NCBI GenBank assembly: GCA_051294375.1
Contig: CM119264.1
Span: 25,916,450 to 25,980,449 of the forward strand
Origin: Paraspadella gotoi
Taxonomy: Eukaryota > Chaetognatha
DNA length: 64,000 bases
Reading direction: 5' to 3'
In this document: one piece after another, positions 42,004 to 55,216 of the stretch
Position numbering within the stretch: the first letter of the stretch is position 1
Layout: every line of letters begins with the position of its first letter
Notes under the pieces: model-generated
Told to the model about the DNA's origin: nothing
Databases searched by the model: none
What the model saw: only the letters and a program-made list of their open reading frames with translations
Position numbers and translations under genes: made by a program

Positions 42004-43292
42004 TCATCCGGATAAAAAGAAATTAATCGCTTCCGGCGGGACGTAATCGTAGTCTAAGTTTTTTGGCCGAGTTTCCGTGTCAAAACTTGTATCCGAGCGA
42101 ACCTTAAAAAAGTAAGACGAGAAACAAAATGTGCAAAATTGAAAAATGAACTGAAATGAATATGTTCCGAAAACTGCCTCACCTTTCTTTGGTTAGGTTC
42201 TGTATCGGTGTTAGATGTGATACATCCTCGGTAGGGGCTGAAATATATAGTCGAGTTAGAAAATGTTTTGTAAAAGTATTGCCTATTGGCAAACAATCAG
42301 TTTAAATGTTCACATTTGAAAAAACTGACGCAAATACTCACCTACAAAAAGGTCTTTTTTTACGTTTCACGATCCGTGTCTTTTGTTCTTCAGTCTCCAC
42401 ATTTCGTTTTTGTCCGCTTGGCCACATGTTGAAACTCTATTCAGTGTGAATTTGTTTGCTAAGTAATATGTATTAGGCGGTCGGGTACGAATTAAGAAAA
42501 AATACGTAAATTAAAACTTTACCTGTCGAGTCGTGAATGGACGGACAGGTTCGGGCAGACGAGGGAGCTAAGTATCAAAAAAGAAATAGCACAACCGTAA
42601 AAAGCGAGACTAATTTTATTGAGTTAGTTTCGCAATTATTGTATGAAATCGGTAAATCCAACACAAAAATTATCTTTTCATTTAATAAATAAGCTATCTT
42701 TCCCCTGACTTTGGACAGACTTTGGTGGTTTAAAGGAAGCTTTCAATCAAGACTTTCACAGTCCGTTTATTCACTTCCAGAGTACCTGACTTCCCTATCA
42801 ATGAAGTGGCATAATATTTCAAAGAATGTTTCAATTGTATGAAAAGACCACTCCCTTAAGTATTAGATCGGGGAATACCATATTGTACTCCGCACTAGCA
42901 TCAAAATACAAGGAGCTGAATTTTATGAAATATACTTTCAGCTCAGTCATACTTACTCTCATCGGAGGAATTTCAAGTTTTTCCTTGTTAGACCAAGTTT
43001 CAACCGGCCGTGCTGAAAACCTGTTCGGAAATTAAAATTAAATCACAATCAGAAATATAATTTTGTCTGTCGTTATTTCTCTCGCCTTTTCCCGCGCGTC
43101 TCGTCATTTGGCCACGCCCACATGGCTTGGCGTCTGTCTTTCCGTTCGGCGTCGTCTTCTGGCCATCCCCACCAGATTTGACGTCGGTTCAAGTTTGATT
43201 CCCTGAAATTATAAAGAAATTCATAAATTAGTTATTTAGTAAAGTCAGTTCATATCTTTACAATTGAGAGAAAGAGAAAACTTGGGAGAGAG

Positions 43293-43378
<86 letters not shown>

Positions 43379-44668
43379 GTTCACTTCAAAAGAGCACCAA
43401 GTTGCTCGCCCAGGTTCGTTCCCCCTTCTCGCCTGTTGAGACTTCCGTCGTCCTCGGCGTCGGCCATCTTCCCGCTCATTTTGGACAGGAGGCGCAGGAG
43501 ATTCTTCGTGGGCGTCATCGTCGTCGGCGTCGTCGGCTTCGCGAGTCCAAAGAGTCCGCGTTTTCCGAGGCATCCGTGGTATTGGCTGCAAAACGGTCGC
43601 TTGGCAACGGGTTTGCCCTCGCTCTCGAAGGGGGCTCCGCTCTGTGAGGTAAATGTGAGACGTGATGTTGAGATAATTGAATAATGTGAGGTGACGGTCA
43701 GGAAAATCAAAAGCGATCATTAGATTCCAGCATATTAGCAATTTAGCCACGTGTCTACTTCTATGTTTAAGACACGATGAAAGTTAGCGTGGCATAGTGT
43801 ATGCAGCCATGGGTAAGCTTCGCCAAGTTAACTTGCATCGCGTCTTAATCACTTGAGATAAAAATATATTTGGTTTCGATTTTTTTTTAATTCGCGCAAC
43901 CGTACTTGCGAGATAAGTCCACCGTCAGATTTGAAATGGTTCAATATACCAGAAATTAATAAAATTGGTAAAACTAAACTTTAGGAGCACCGGGCTTCTA
44001 AATTTGAAAGTAGATTAGGAAAGTGGATTATAAAGTGGATATTTTAATGAACTTTTTTGTTGTATGAGAGGATCACTTCTTAAATATTATTTAAGTTCAT
44101 AGTAAGTAATTATATTTACGTATTATAAATTATTATATTGTAAACTTGCAAGAAACAAATACAAATAAATAAATATTTTAAAAAATAATTTCATCTGTTA
44201 TATTTTACAATGAGATTAAACAATAAGTATTCAAACATTTTTCTTCCTTATCTTCCAAAAACCGAGCAGTTGCTTTGCTGCATCAAAGAAAAGATTATAT
44301 CAAAGAATATCAAAACAATTATATACATCGTTTAAAAGCTGAGAGATAGTATTACTTGAATATTTATTCAGATTTAAAAAAATCATTAACAGTTTTACAG
44401 TAATGACCTTTTAAATTTTGTCTATATATTTGGACCCACCCCTGTCGATAAACTTTAACCGTATGCAACCCGAAATTACCTCCTCGTTGTCCGACGGTCT
44501 GGTCTCCCTATCGTTCATGCCTTCCGCCACGCCCATCGTAGATTCTCTGTCGCCACGGACCGACGCTCTCCCGTCAAAGTCGCCGCCAACCTCCCGCCCC
44601 TCCACCGCCACCGCCGCCGCCGCCAGGGTAAAGATCAGGAACGGTCGAATCCCATGGCGCCGAAACAT
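42004..44668 (-). CDS. Neuropeptide precursor with two CCAP-like peptides
   Basis: Secreted prohormone. Exons, all phase-consistent: 44668-44480, 43641-43385, 43020-42957, 42567-42523, 42436-42342, 42237-42183, 42102-42004; about 267 residues. The start MFRRHGIRPFLIFTLAAAAV is a signal peptide (basic then hydrophobic). Exon 2 contains AKR-PFCSQYHGCL-GKR, a dibasic-bounded peptide with two Cys six apart and an amidation glycine. Exons 5-6 encode KRKKR-PFCSPYRGC across a splice junction. Both fit the CCAP pattern (canonical PFCNAFTGC-amide, C3-C9 disulfide), with Ser for Asn. Exon 5 also has NMWPSGQKR. The C-terminus reads LDYDYVPPEAINFFLSG. An alternative terminal exon lies at 43202-43073. A TATA box lies 144-150 bp upstream of the ATG. 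CCAP family membership is inferred from the motif and precursor layout; the second peptide lacks a following Gly-basic site, so it may not be amidated. Confidence 0.75.
42642..42931 (-). mobile_element. PLE-like repeat inside the neuropeptide gene
   Basis: In reverse orientation this is the body plus block D of the 15.9-kb element, ending GATTTCATAC. It lies in the intron between exons 42957-43020 and 42523-42567 and stops 25 bp from the exon at 42957. Confidence 0.7.
43073..43202 (-). CDS. Alternative terminal exon, Trp-rich peptides
   Basis: Acceptor TTTATAATTTCAG at 43203-43215 opens a 130-nt exon that joins in phase to exon 2 (43641-43385) and stops at 43073. It encodes two related segments, RRQIWWGWPEDDAERKD and RRQAMWAWPNDETRG, the second followed by KR. 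A related NMWP segment lies in exon 5 of the main model. The exon would give a 191-residue isoform carrying only the first CCAP-like peptide. It could also be an internal exon with a donor I did not identify. Confidence 0.55.
43288..43378. repeat. GA microsatellite
   Basis: Interrupted GA tract directly after the exon 2 donor, so within an intron of the neuropeptide gene (CT on the sense strand). Confidence 0.95.
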
Positions 44669-44810
44669 CGCGCGCCCTCTGGGCGTCAAACAAAGAGGGG
44701 ACGGAAAGTCGAGCGAAAGATGAGGTAAAAAAAATTGAGAAATGAGCGGAGAAGAATGAAAGAAACGAAGTCGTGGTTGAGGATAAACTTTCGTTCGACG
44801 CGCCACGAGT

Positions 44811-44817
44811 TTTTATA
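44811..44817 (-). promoter_or_regulatory. TATA box of neuropeptide gene
   Basis: TATAAAA on the minus strand, 143 bp before the ATG at 44668, in GC-rich DNA. A start site about 30 bp downstream would leave a 5' UTR of roughly 110 bp. Confidence 0.6.
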
Positions 44818-47240
44818 GGAGCGGAAAAGCTCGCGCGCGAGCGTCGGGCGGCGGGAGGCGGCCAATTTGCGCGTCATTTTCCGCGTTGACGCAGGGCCGG
44901 CGACGGCGAGGACGGCGGCGTCGCTTTTGTCCCTCGCGATGCACCGCGCACCTGGCGGAGATGATATTGATATTTTACGGGAAACAAAAAAGCAAGCGGT
45001 GACGTTAGCGACATCGACGACGAAAGACGACGACGACCCTGACGACGACGATGAGTGAGACGTTGATAACTACGACAGCTAAAACGACGATGACGTCTAA
45101 CACGTCGACGACTATGACGACGACGACGACGACAAGAATAAAAATGGCGGCAACGACACCGCGGGGATTGTCGTCGCCAGGAATAGATTCGAAATGATCC
45201 ACGATTGTTTCTAGAGACGATGGAAGACGTTTTCATGAAGGTTGTCCGGTTATGACAGTTTCTATTGTATGTCAAAACAAGTCTGCCAAGAGCCAACTAC
45301 CATCATTTCTAGGTACATTGAAAAACTACATTTTACAAAAAACAAAAGGAACGAGACATGAAAGGAATGCCCTGTCGCTGAAGGATTTTAAATTCTTTGC
45401 ATTCTTAACTGACAAACAGACTGAGAGACAGAGAAACAGTGTTGACACAATTTAAAACACAACTAAAAATATTGTCAATATGTTCGTACTATTTATGAAA
45501 TGTTTTTAAAAAATGTTTTAAAAAGTGTTCAGAGTATTGAAAACAAAATAATGCCTAAATATTATGAGTTTGAAAAATGAGAGTCCATCTTCAAATGCAA
45601 ATCATTCATTCTCAATTTAAAACGAGTACGAAGTCTAATTTTGAAATGATTTTTTAAAATGATGGCTGTTTTGGGCGGAGGGTTTCAAATTGTCACCATA
45701 TACATTGTACAAAATATATGTAATAAATTGCGATGAAAACTATCTAAAACGAAAGCTACCCAGCGATCTCCACCGAACTACGTACTTCCTCCTTCAACTT
45801 CGACCTTCGCTTTCGGTTTTCACGAGTCTACTTTCTCTTTTCTCTCTTTCGGCGAAGGACGAACTCCAGGGCCGATCGCGTCGTCAAAAAAAGGCTACGC
45901 GAGTCAGGGACCGACCTCGGGCCTCGTATACTCGTCAAGGCACGGCGCCGGATTAGTCGAGAACGATGAGGGCGGGGGGAGAGACAGAAATAATTTGTTA
46001 GGAGTTAGTGATAGAACCGTTCAATGTAAGCTGTCCCTGAGCTTCGGATCAAGCTGTAACACCGTGTTACAAACTGGTTATGCGCCCCGTCCCTCTTTAA
46101 GTCTTAACTGCTTGACAGCCACCCGGCTGAAATGTTATGACTTTAGATCTAAAAACTTTCTTGAGTTTGCAAATTCGTAAGAAGTTTTATTACATAAGTT
46201 TTTAAACATTTATCCGTCTAATTACTGTTCTGGCTTCTAATTTCTAAATTCTCACCAAGAACTTCTCTTTTTTTCTCTTTTACTTGAAAGAGGCCGGAGC
46301 CCGGATCAGAGTTCTTCTTCGAAAAGTGACAAAAAACGAGTGATGATCCATCTCGTCGTTCTCTCTATCGCAGTTGTTTACATCTCTCGCAGCTCCTACG
46401 CTCCTCTGATTGGTCGAAGAATCGTCGCCGGGTCCTTCATTGGCCCGATTGTCTTTTTACTCCTCGCTGATTGGTCGATGGTAGAGCACGGAGCACTTCG
46501 GCAAACCTTCGGCCGACTTCGGCGACTTACCAATGCCTGCCTTCAACTGACAGGGCTTCACAACATTTGTTGGTGATCGGCTTAATTAAGTTTTTTCTTA
46601 CGTTTTTTTTATAAATTTCTTTTCTCAGGTTTTTAAACTGATCGTAGAACCGATCACTATTCAGACCTATCTTTGATTCAAGGAAAATGGTCCGTTGATC
46701 AACTGTTCGCTCTTGAAGAATTTTGCGAGGCCCTGTCCACCAGTCGTGAGAATAATGTGGAGATCCTTTTCTGTGCTGTTTCGTTCGAGTCGAGCCAACT
46801 TTTTTTTTGACTTCTAAATAAAGCTGCGCCCTTGGACAACGAGAAAACTAGGAGTAAACAAACAAATAAGCAAATTAACAAACAAACGAACAAAAAGAAA
46901 ACAAACAGACAAACACGGCAACCGATAAGCTCGGCGTTGAAGTTGCGACCATGTGACGTCTTTAGAAATACGCTTGCTCAATAAAAGAAATCATCTTTAG
47001 CCAAGAAACGTTCCGAGAAAAGGGATACTTGCTGGGCGGGAATGTTCGTCCGTTCGTCGTGTATCAAATGAGACAACGGAATACGCCCGGACATTGATAA
47101 AACTCTGCCGGACCAAAAAAAGAAAAAAGTGCGCCAACAATTTTTTTTTTCTGGCCGAACAAAATCGTCGGAAACAGCGCCTTCCGTTTGCACTAAAATC
47201 ACGTGATTTCTTCATCAAACGAAGAGCCTGACGAGTCACG
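44818..47240. promoter_or_regulatory. Spacer between divergent genes, vinculin upstream region
   Basis: CpG-rich DNA (44820-45180) with a CGA-type trinucleotide array near 45105-45140, then AT-rich DNA. At 46414-46480 three inverted CCAAT boxes (ATTGG) occur within 70 bp (GATTGGTCG, CATTGGCCC, GATTGGTCG), 0.8 kb before the vinculin ATG. No coding exon recognised. The part just before 47241 is probably vinculin 5' UTR. Confidence 0.4.
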
Positions 47241-47453
47241 ATGCCTGTCTTTCACACGAAGACGATTGAGTCAATATTGGAGCCTGTCGCTCAACAGGTG
47301 AGTAGAGCCTGATATGGAAACAAAAGAATGTAACCGCTTTGTAACTAGTTCAGCTCTAAAACGCTTTCATTCTTTCTTCATCAAATTCTCTTTCCAATTT
47401 TTGAAAGGATTTCCTTCTCAGCTAAAAACGAGGTTTAACGATCCAGAAGAACG

Positions 47454-47489
<36 letters not shown>

Positions 47490-47492
47490 CTC

Positions 47493-47539
<47 letters not shown>

Positions 47540-48165
47540 ATATTCATCTCATCCCATTAAGTCGCGCGTCCACGGTTCCACTCGACAGAAGTCACCTCGC
47601 ATTCTATTCTCTCGACGACGACTCAATTAAGCAATAGAAAGAAGAGAGAAGAGAGAAAGAGAGAGAGAGAGATGAGAGAGAGAGGAAAGAGAATCTCTCT
47701 CTTTTTNNNNNNNNNNNNNNNNNNNNNNNNNGAGACGCGGATCCACGCCTTTGGGAAAGATAACTCATTGTCTTCTCTGTTAATAGTTGCAACGACGTAA
47801 TTGGTGTAATTGGAGTCGAGGTAAAACCGCTCATGAAGGATTTTCTATTAAGAGGATTCCGCGATTCTTTATCATTTCTCGGACTGTGTTCAACTTTCCA
47901 CCGATAAAGCGACATCTTTCTACGCTCGTTTCTGTCGTGTCAGGCGTGTCTCGAACGCGTGCAGTCGCGTGGCGCCATTGTCACGTCTATTCGCCGTCGC
48001 GCAACACGACATTCTGAGATAAAACGGAGGAAGGAGCGTCTGTGAAAGAATCCTATTTTGGAAATCTTCTTTGGGGGGAATTAGTTAGTGATCCAAAAGT
48101 CACCAGTGTTGGACTCAATTACAGATGGTTTTCTATTACAACTGACTGCAGAAAAAGAGTTTCGA

Positions 48166-48197
<32 letters not shown>

Positions 48198-49242
48198 NNN
48201 NNNNNNNNNNNNNNNNNNNNNNNNNNNNNNNNNNNNNNNNNNNNNNNNNNNNNNNNNNNNNNNNNNNNNNNNNNNNNNNNNNNNNNNNNNNNNNNNNNNN
48301 NNNNNNNNNNNNNNNNNNNNNNNNNNNNNNNNNNNNNNNNNNNNNNNNNNNNNNNNNNNNNNNNNNNNNNNNNNNNNNNNNNNNNNCTCTGCAGTTGCAC
48401 AAAGCGTGCAGAGAGCTCCGTTCGTCCTACGAAGTCACTTTTCTTTTGATCAGATTTCATCGTCACGAAATGATTGAGAATTTTTAATTTTTTCGATCCT
48501 GNNNNNNNNNNNNNNNNNNNNNNNNNNNNNNNNNNNNNNNNNNNNNNNNNNNNNNNNNNNNNNNNNNNNNNNNNNNNNNNNNNNNNNNNNNNNNNNNNNN
48601 NNNNNNNNNNNNNNNNNNNNNNNNNNNNNNNNNNNNNNNNNNNNNNNNNNNNNNNNNNNNNNNNNNNNNNNNNNNNNNNNNNNNNNNNNNNNNNNNNNNN
48701 NNNNNNNNNNCAAGGTGCGCTCTCCTTCTCTTCTCTCTTCTCTCTTCTCTCTTCTTCTCTTCTCTCGTCTCTCTCTCTCTCTCATCTCTCTTCATCTCTC
48801 TCTCTCTCCACCTTGACATATAACAATCTCCGGATCAGCGCCGCTCGCAATGTGGGACAACATTGAAGAACAATGTTGTTGTCGAGAAATTTTTTTTTAT
48901 TTTTATCTCGGGGGCTGAATTATCTCCGTTTTGTTCGGAAAACAAACTCGTCGAACATGGAGAGTCGGGTGGGTTTGGGGTAAGAGTGGATGGTGGTGGT
49001 TGAATTTCGTATTCTCCCCTCCCCCCTCGTCTTGTACGTTTCTTAAAAAAATATAATTGTTTCTCCCCTCAACGCCTCCTCCCCCCCAACCCTCCCCCCT
49101 CGCTCATTACGATGTACACGTTTTTTGGTTATCAAAAACAGTTTTTTAAACTGAATTCAGACCAAACATAAAACTTTGTTTATACGAAGAAAAAAGATTT
49201 TGACCTTGGGGGGGAAAAATGAGCATCTTCCCGTCGTCAGTG

Positions 49243-49292
<50 letters not shown>

Positions 49293-51186
49293 CTGAAAGG
49301 TCAATAAAATTTTAAAGTGAACATTCATGTTTATCAAGAGTAGCTTTAAAAGCGCATGCAAGTCTGTATTCTTGAATATTTTATGCTTCTCCTGGGGAAA
49401 CTGTCGTTCATTTTAATCGAAAGAATTATTTGCTTTTGTTATTTTTTTTTTTACATTTTTGTTCACTTTTATTCTTGAAATTATTTTGATTTGATAGCTT
49501 TTTTTTTCTTGCTGAAGAATTATTCACAAATCGACTGTGAGGAGAAGCTGTACATCCAATGCTTAAAAATTTTTACCCTACATCGGTGTTTTCAATGAAA
49601 ATTCTTTAGGGGCCGTCTTTATCTTTACGTTTTCTTACCTCGACCTCTCCTCATCTCTCTACTCTCTCTCACTCTCTCTCTCTCTCATCCTCTCTCTCCT
49701 CTCTCCTCCCACCACTCTCACCTCTTCTCCCTCCGCTTTTCCCTTCGTTTCAAACTCATTCAAAAACTGGATGGTATTAAAAATTCTTTTCTCCCCTCGA
49801 TCCTTCGAAAAAGCTTCGATGTTGTTTTGTGTTTATATTTTCCGAAATGAGATTGGGGAAAAAAAATCGTTGTTGATGTCGTATTAATCGGTGGTCCAAA
49901 CAAAAGGTCATTGATCTTAATTTGTAATTGTATTTTTGGGAAAACGGAAAAGGTTTCTCGTTGTCAACATATCCGTTATCAGCGAGTTGTAAATTAAGGA
50001 TTTTTTAAATTTTTCGTCTCGTGTTGTATGGTTTATTTTACGTAGTCTGGTTATTAATCTAGTCAATATTTAATAATTCACTAAAAAGAATAATAAATAA
50101 AACGAAGAGTCAAGAACTTTGGAGAGGGTGTGGTTCTTCGCCGGCGGCCGAAATTGTCGTACTCGGGCGTCGGCTATTTTGCTGACGGCGCCGGCTGTTT
50201 TGTCGACGGCGGCGGCCGTTTCGCTGACGAAACAGATTTTTGAATTGGATTTTTAAAGGATGAGAGGAAGAAATGTCTCCAAACTGTGATTTGATCCGAG
50301 GAATTATTATTTTTTCCATCAATCTAATACAATTATTTAGTTTTAAGGCAAAATTAAAAATAAAAAGAAAGAAAGAGTTCATGTCTTTCAAGATGAAAGA
50401 AAACTAAAAAAAAAATTTGACTTTAAAAGTTTATCCATAAACCATTGACGTTCGCCGTAAAGAAATAACTTTCATTCATAACAGTACAATCAAAAATGCA
50501 ACCAAAGGAGAAAAAAAAATGCATAACTCGTCACTAAAATATACGAGGACAATAAACAATCCTAATGCTTTTCCCTGTCGAAAGAGAGATTTCTCTTTTT
50601 CGCCAACGGATTTTTTATTTCCAAGAGATTTCGAATTTCGAGGCCGGCGCGACTTTTTACCCAGCAGTATATAATATCGAAAGAGTTAATATCCAATAAA
50701 TGTAAACGGTTAAAAGCCGAAAGAGAGAGGGAAATAAAAGTCCATTTCCCGATATGTAATGGCGGCGTTATGAACAACATTTCCCCAACATTAATCCCTT
50801 AGTAATCGATGTCTTTTACCCGGTTATAAAAAGGGGTTTTTATTAATACTTCGTGCGAATACCCGGCAAATCCGTCCGTCCGTCGATCCGTCTTTTCCGG
50901 CGCTTAATGACGGACGCTATTCTCCCTTCCTCGGCCAGAGATTGATCATTATGATGACCTCCGATAGTAGGGTATCTTCTTGTAGTCAAAACGATGACAG
51001 AAACTGATTAGGAAGATGACAACGACGTAGACGACGACGAAAAAGATGAAATGTGGTTACGAGTTTTTGAATGATTTGATTATTTTCGTAAGCGGTGAAA
51101 AGGTTCAACGGGCGCAGATACGTGATTTTGTGACATGGGTACGTTAAGGAAGGAGATTAGTTTACGTAAATACTACTCCACTTTTT

Positions 51187-51220
<34 letters not shown>

Positions 51221-54200
51221 GCAGAGAGAGAGAGAGAGAGAGAACGCGAAGGAAAGTCTAAATCCATTCAAGCATATACTTTGGTTTTTGTCACAAACTA
51301 TCAGACAGATTTACCTTCAGATGTCACGCGTAATTCTTCTTCGCCTCCACACTCCCTTTTGGTTTTTCCAATCGCATCGCTAGAGAAAAAATCTTTCTGT
51401 CGTTTAGGATTTACGAATAAAAATGTTTTCATTTTCATGCGACTAGAAATGTGGTTTTTTCTTTTTTTGCCGTATTGTTTCATTTTCTTTTACCTCGACA
51501 GGTGGACCGACTGGTCATCCTTCACGAAGAAGCCGAAGATGGGAACGCGATGCCTGATCTCTCTCGACCAGTGGCCGCCGTCAAAAACGCCGTCGATAAC
51601 CTCGTCAGAGTTGGGTAAGGCTTTTGGGTTCGAGTGTTGGGGTGAGAAGTCGGATATGAATGTCATTCTAATAGAATTTAGGCAAGCAATAGAATGAATC
51701 ATTCTATTGCTTGGCTAAATTCACATTCCGGAAAACGTTTAGTCTTTTNNNNNNNNNNTGGGATGAAAGTAAGGTGAGAGAGAAGTGAAGATTAAGATGG
51801 AATATTGCGATTCGTGTCAGAAAAATGGAACATCGCTGCTAAAAGATGCGCTTCCATTTAAAAATTCATGTGCTGCCGAAAAAAAATTTATGCGACGACG
51901 AGGTAATGGAATTTCCAAATGAAAAAAAATATGATTTTCGCAGTTTTTTTCGTATATTCTTTCTCATTAGGGCTAAGAATTACAGGACAGACTCAAGAAA
52001 GACCAGTATTTAGTGACATACATACTACATAGTTGATTACTGCTTAATGANNNNNNNNNNNNNNNNNNNNNNNNNNNNNNNNNNNNNNNNNNNNNNNNNN
52101 NNNNNNNNNNNNNNNNNNNNNNNNNNNNNNNNNNNNNNNNNNNNNNNNNNNNNNNNNNNNNNNNNNNNNNNNNNNNNNNNNNNNNNNNNNNNNNNNNNNN
52201 NNNNNNNNNNNNNNNNNNNNNNNNNNNNNNNNNNNNNNNNNNNNNNNNNNNNNNNNNNNNNNNNNNNNNNNNNNNNNNNNNNNNNNNNNNNNNNNNNNNN
52301 NNNNNNNNNNNNNNNNNNNNNNNNNNNNNNNNNNNNNNNNNNNNNNNNNNNNNNNNNNNNNNNNNNNNNNNNNNNNNNNNNNNNNNNNNNNNNNNNNNNN
52401 NNNNNNNNNNNNNNNNNNNNNNNNNNNNNNNNNNNNNNNNNNNNNNNNNNNNNNNNNNNNNNNNNNNNNNNNNNNNNNNNNNNNNNNNNNNNNNNNNNNN
52501 NNNNNNNNNNNNNNNNNNNNNNNNNNNNNNNNNNNNNNNNNNNNNNNNNNNNNNNNNNNNNNNNNNTAAAAAGCATGATCATTGGGCATCGCAAATGCCC
52601 ATAGTCCAATAAAATAGAGGGCATCTTCCGGGCATCATCGACACCTGGGTTGAAGAAAAAAAAAGGGTGAAAAAGGGGTCATCTTGGGGGCATCGCCTAA
52701 CGGCGTGGGTCCCAAGGAAAAAAAAATAGGTGGAAAAAAGGGGGATGTCAGTCTTTGGGAGAAGGAAAGGCATCTCGGCTGCGGTACGAAAATTCAAGGT
52801 GAAGGAAAAAAAGACAAGAATTTTCTTTTCTCCTTCTTTGATGGTTTTGGACATGCGCTTGGCGAGAAATGCTCAGTTGGAGGGCGAAAAGAGAGTTTGG
52901 GGGGGAAATTGGCGGGAGAGGTGGAGGAAGGGATAGGGGGAAGGGGTGAGAATGGAAAGGAGGTATAAGACAAAGAGGAAATTTAGAAGAGGGGGTGAAA
53001 GAAAAGGATAGGATAATGCTAAGCCTCTATTAAACATTTTCATTGAATCTTTCTGAAATTATTAGGTCAAAATTCTCGGGTAGATCTTTTCTAAAAAAGA
53101 AATATTTCAATGTTTCATCGTCCATAAAAAAAGTATTTAAAAACATTTTTCTTTTTGCTTTTCAGACCCAGGCATAGTTGATGCCCAAGGATGATCTCTT
53201 ATCACCCTTTTTTTCTTCAAACTAGGCGATGACAAAAAATGACCTCTTTTACTATTTTTGTTCTTGAATCAAAGTATAAATGATAATCAACGATAATTTT
53301 ATTTCATCCTTATTTTTCAGACCAAGGCGTAAATGAAGCCTAAATATGACACTTGTCGACCCCATTTCCAGAACCGAATAGTCGGCATTGCCCAAAGATA
53401 ACCCATTTTCACCCCTTTTTTAATTGGACCCAGGCATTCACAAGACTCATAAATGACCCCCTGTACAATCTTTTTGGACCCTGGCATCAACAATGCTCAC
53501 AATTGACCCATTTTATTTTTATCTAGGCGTCGGCGATGCTCAAAGATGACCCGTTCTCGGTCCTGGCCAGAAAAAAGTTGATCGACGGCTCGAGGGGAAT
53601 TCTCCAGGGAACTTCCAACCTTCTTTTGGCTTTCGACGAGTCTGAGGTGATTGGCTTGGGGTGTCGTGGGTAGTGGGGTTGGTGTTGGTAGAGAGTGAAA
53701 GGGGGTTTTGGGAGTGATGACATCAAGGTGTGACATAGTTCACGTTTAAAAGATTCTTTAAAGTGCTGGCTGAAGATAATGAAACTTCTAGACTTATAGT
53801 AGCGGTTGTTACTGTTCATAGAAAGAAGTAAAACGTTGTTTGCTGTTTAAAAAAGATATAAATTATTGTTAACAATGATAAAGTTTTCGCTCGGTGAACG
53901 CTTTTCAACAATTTTATCATCTCAAAAATTTTATGGAACAGAATTATTTAAAATGAAAATTATAATAAATTTACCGATTATTTTCCTATATAATAAAGCA
54001 TATTCGGATATTGGTTGGTCAAAAAAATAGTAAGAGCGAGAACGAAAGGGTGATGGAGTTTTCTTTCATTTTTTTTTTCTTAGAAATGCCCGCGGGGGCG
54101 AGCCCTGCAAAGAATGCAGACGAGAAGAGGATCGATTCTCGAGATCCGCGATAATTAAGATTCCATTAGCAACCATAACATTTTTTTATCGCCCCTTTTT

Positions 54201-54328
54201 TCTTTTTTCTTTCTTTTTTCTGTTTTTTATTTTCATTTGCGAGACTGTGACAGAGTGCCTTTTTAATTATTATGTTTTTAATTTTTTTTTAACGGCGTTT
54301 ATTTATCATTGGAGAGAGCTCTCACGCA

Positions 54329-54398
<70 letters not shown>

Positions 54399-55159
54399 AA
54401 ACAATTTTCACATCAATCGACGTCCGTTATTTAATACTCTCATTTCAATCTATACTTTTTAAACTAACGCAGACTCCTGCGCTCAAAAAAAGTTATAATA
54501 AATCTAATGCCAAAATTAAATTCTCATATTGAGAAAAAAAAAACAGTAAAATGATTTGGGAATTAATCTGAGGATTGTAACGATTAAAGAGAATTAAGCA
54601 ACGCACTAATTGCTTCCATTTACGCGGCAAATTTCTAGTTTCTCTTTTTTTAAAAATTCATTTTAAAAAATGCGTAATTAGAGAAAGCCATAGGAATGTG
54701 GAATGTCTTAAATCTCTTTAAAGAGTCAGTTTCTAACCGCGAAAAGGGAAATTGTGGTCGAAAGTCCAGAAGTACGACTGGTTATATTTAGCTGAAATTT
54801 TTAAAAAAATGTTTCTAGAGAGGATGATGATGATGATGATGATGATGAAGATGATGACAAGAATGATGATGATGATAATAATGATGATTTTGATGAAGTT
54901 GGTGATGATGTCGAAAATGACACTGTCTGTTGTCATTGAGACAGTTTTTTGGTTATAATTATTTATATTTTATCGATATTTGTAAACATTTTTCACATCT
55001 TCCGTCCTTAGGTTCGGAAAATCATCCGCGTTTGCAAACAAGTGTTGGAATATCTCGCCGTCTCTGAAGTCGTGGAGACCATGGAAGATTTAGTCACATA
55101 AGTGCACATTCGTCAAAGGTGAAGAGAGAGAGAGCAGAGAGAGAGGAGAGAGAGAGAGA

Positions 55160-55216
<57 letters not shown>

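Noticed and set aside
43250-43750. 166-codon minus-strand frame over the first CCAP-like peptide
   Set aside because: It is out of phase with the signal-peptide exon and ends in translated microsatellite; the alternative frame carries the dibasic-flanked cyclic peptide and matches splice phase.
54752-54958. Met/Asp-rich frame in a vinculin intron
   Set aside because: Translation of a GAT trinucleotide array.
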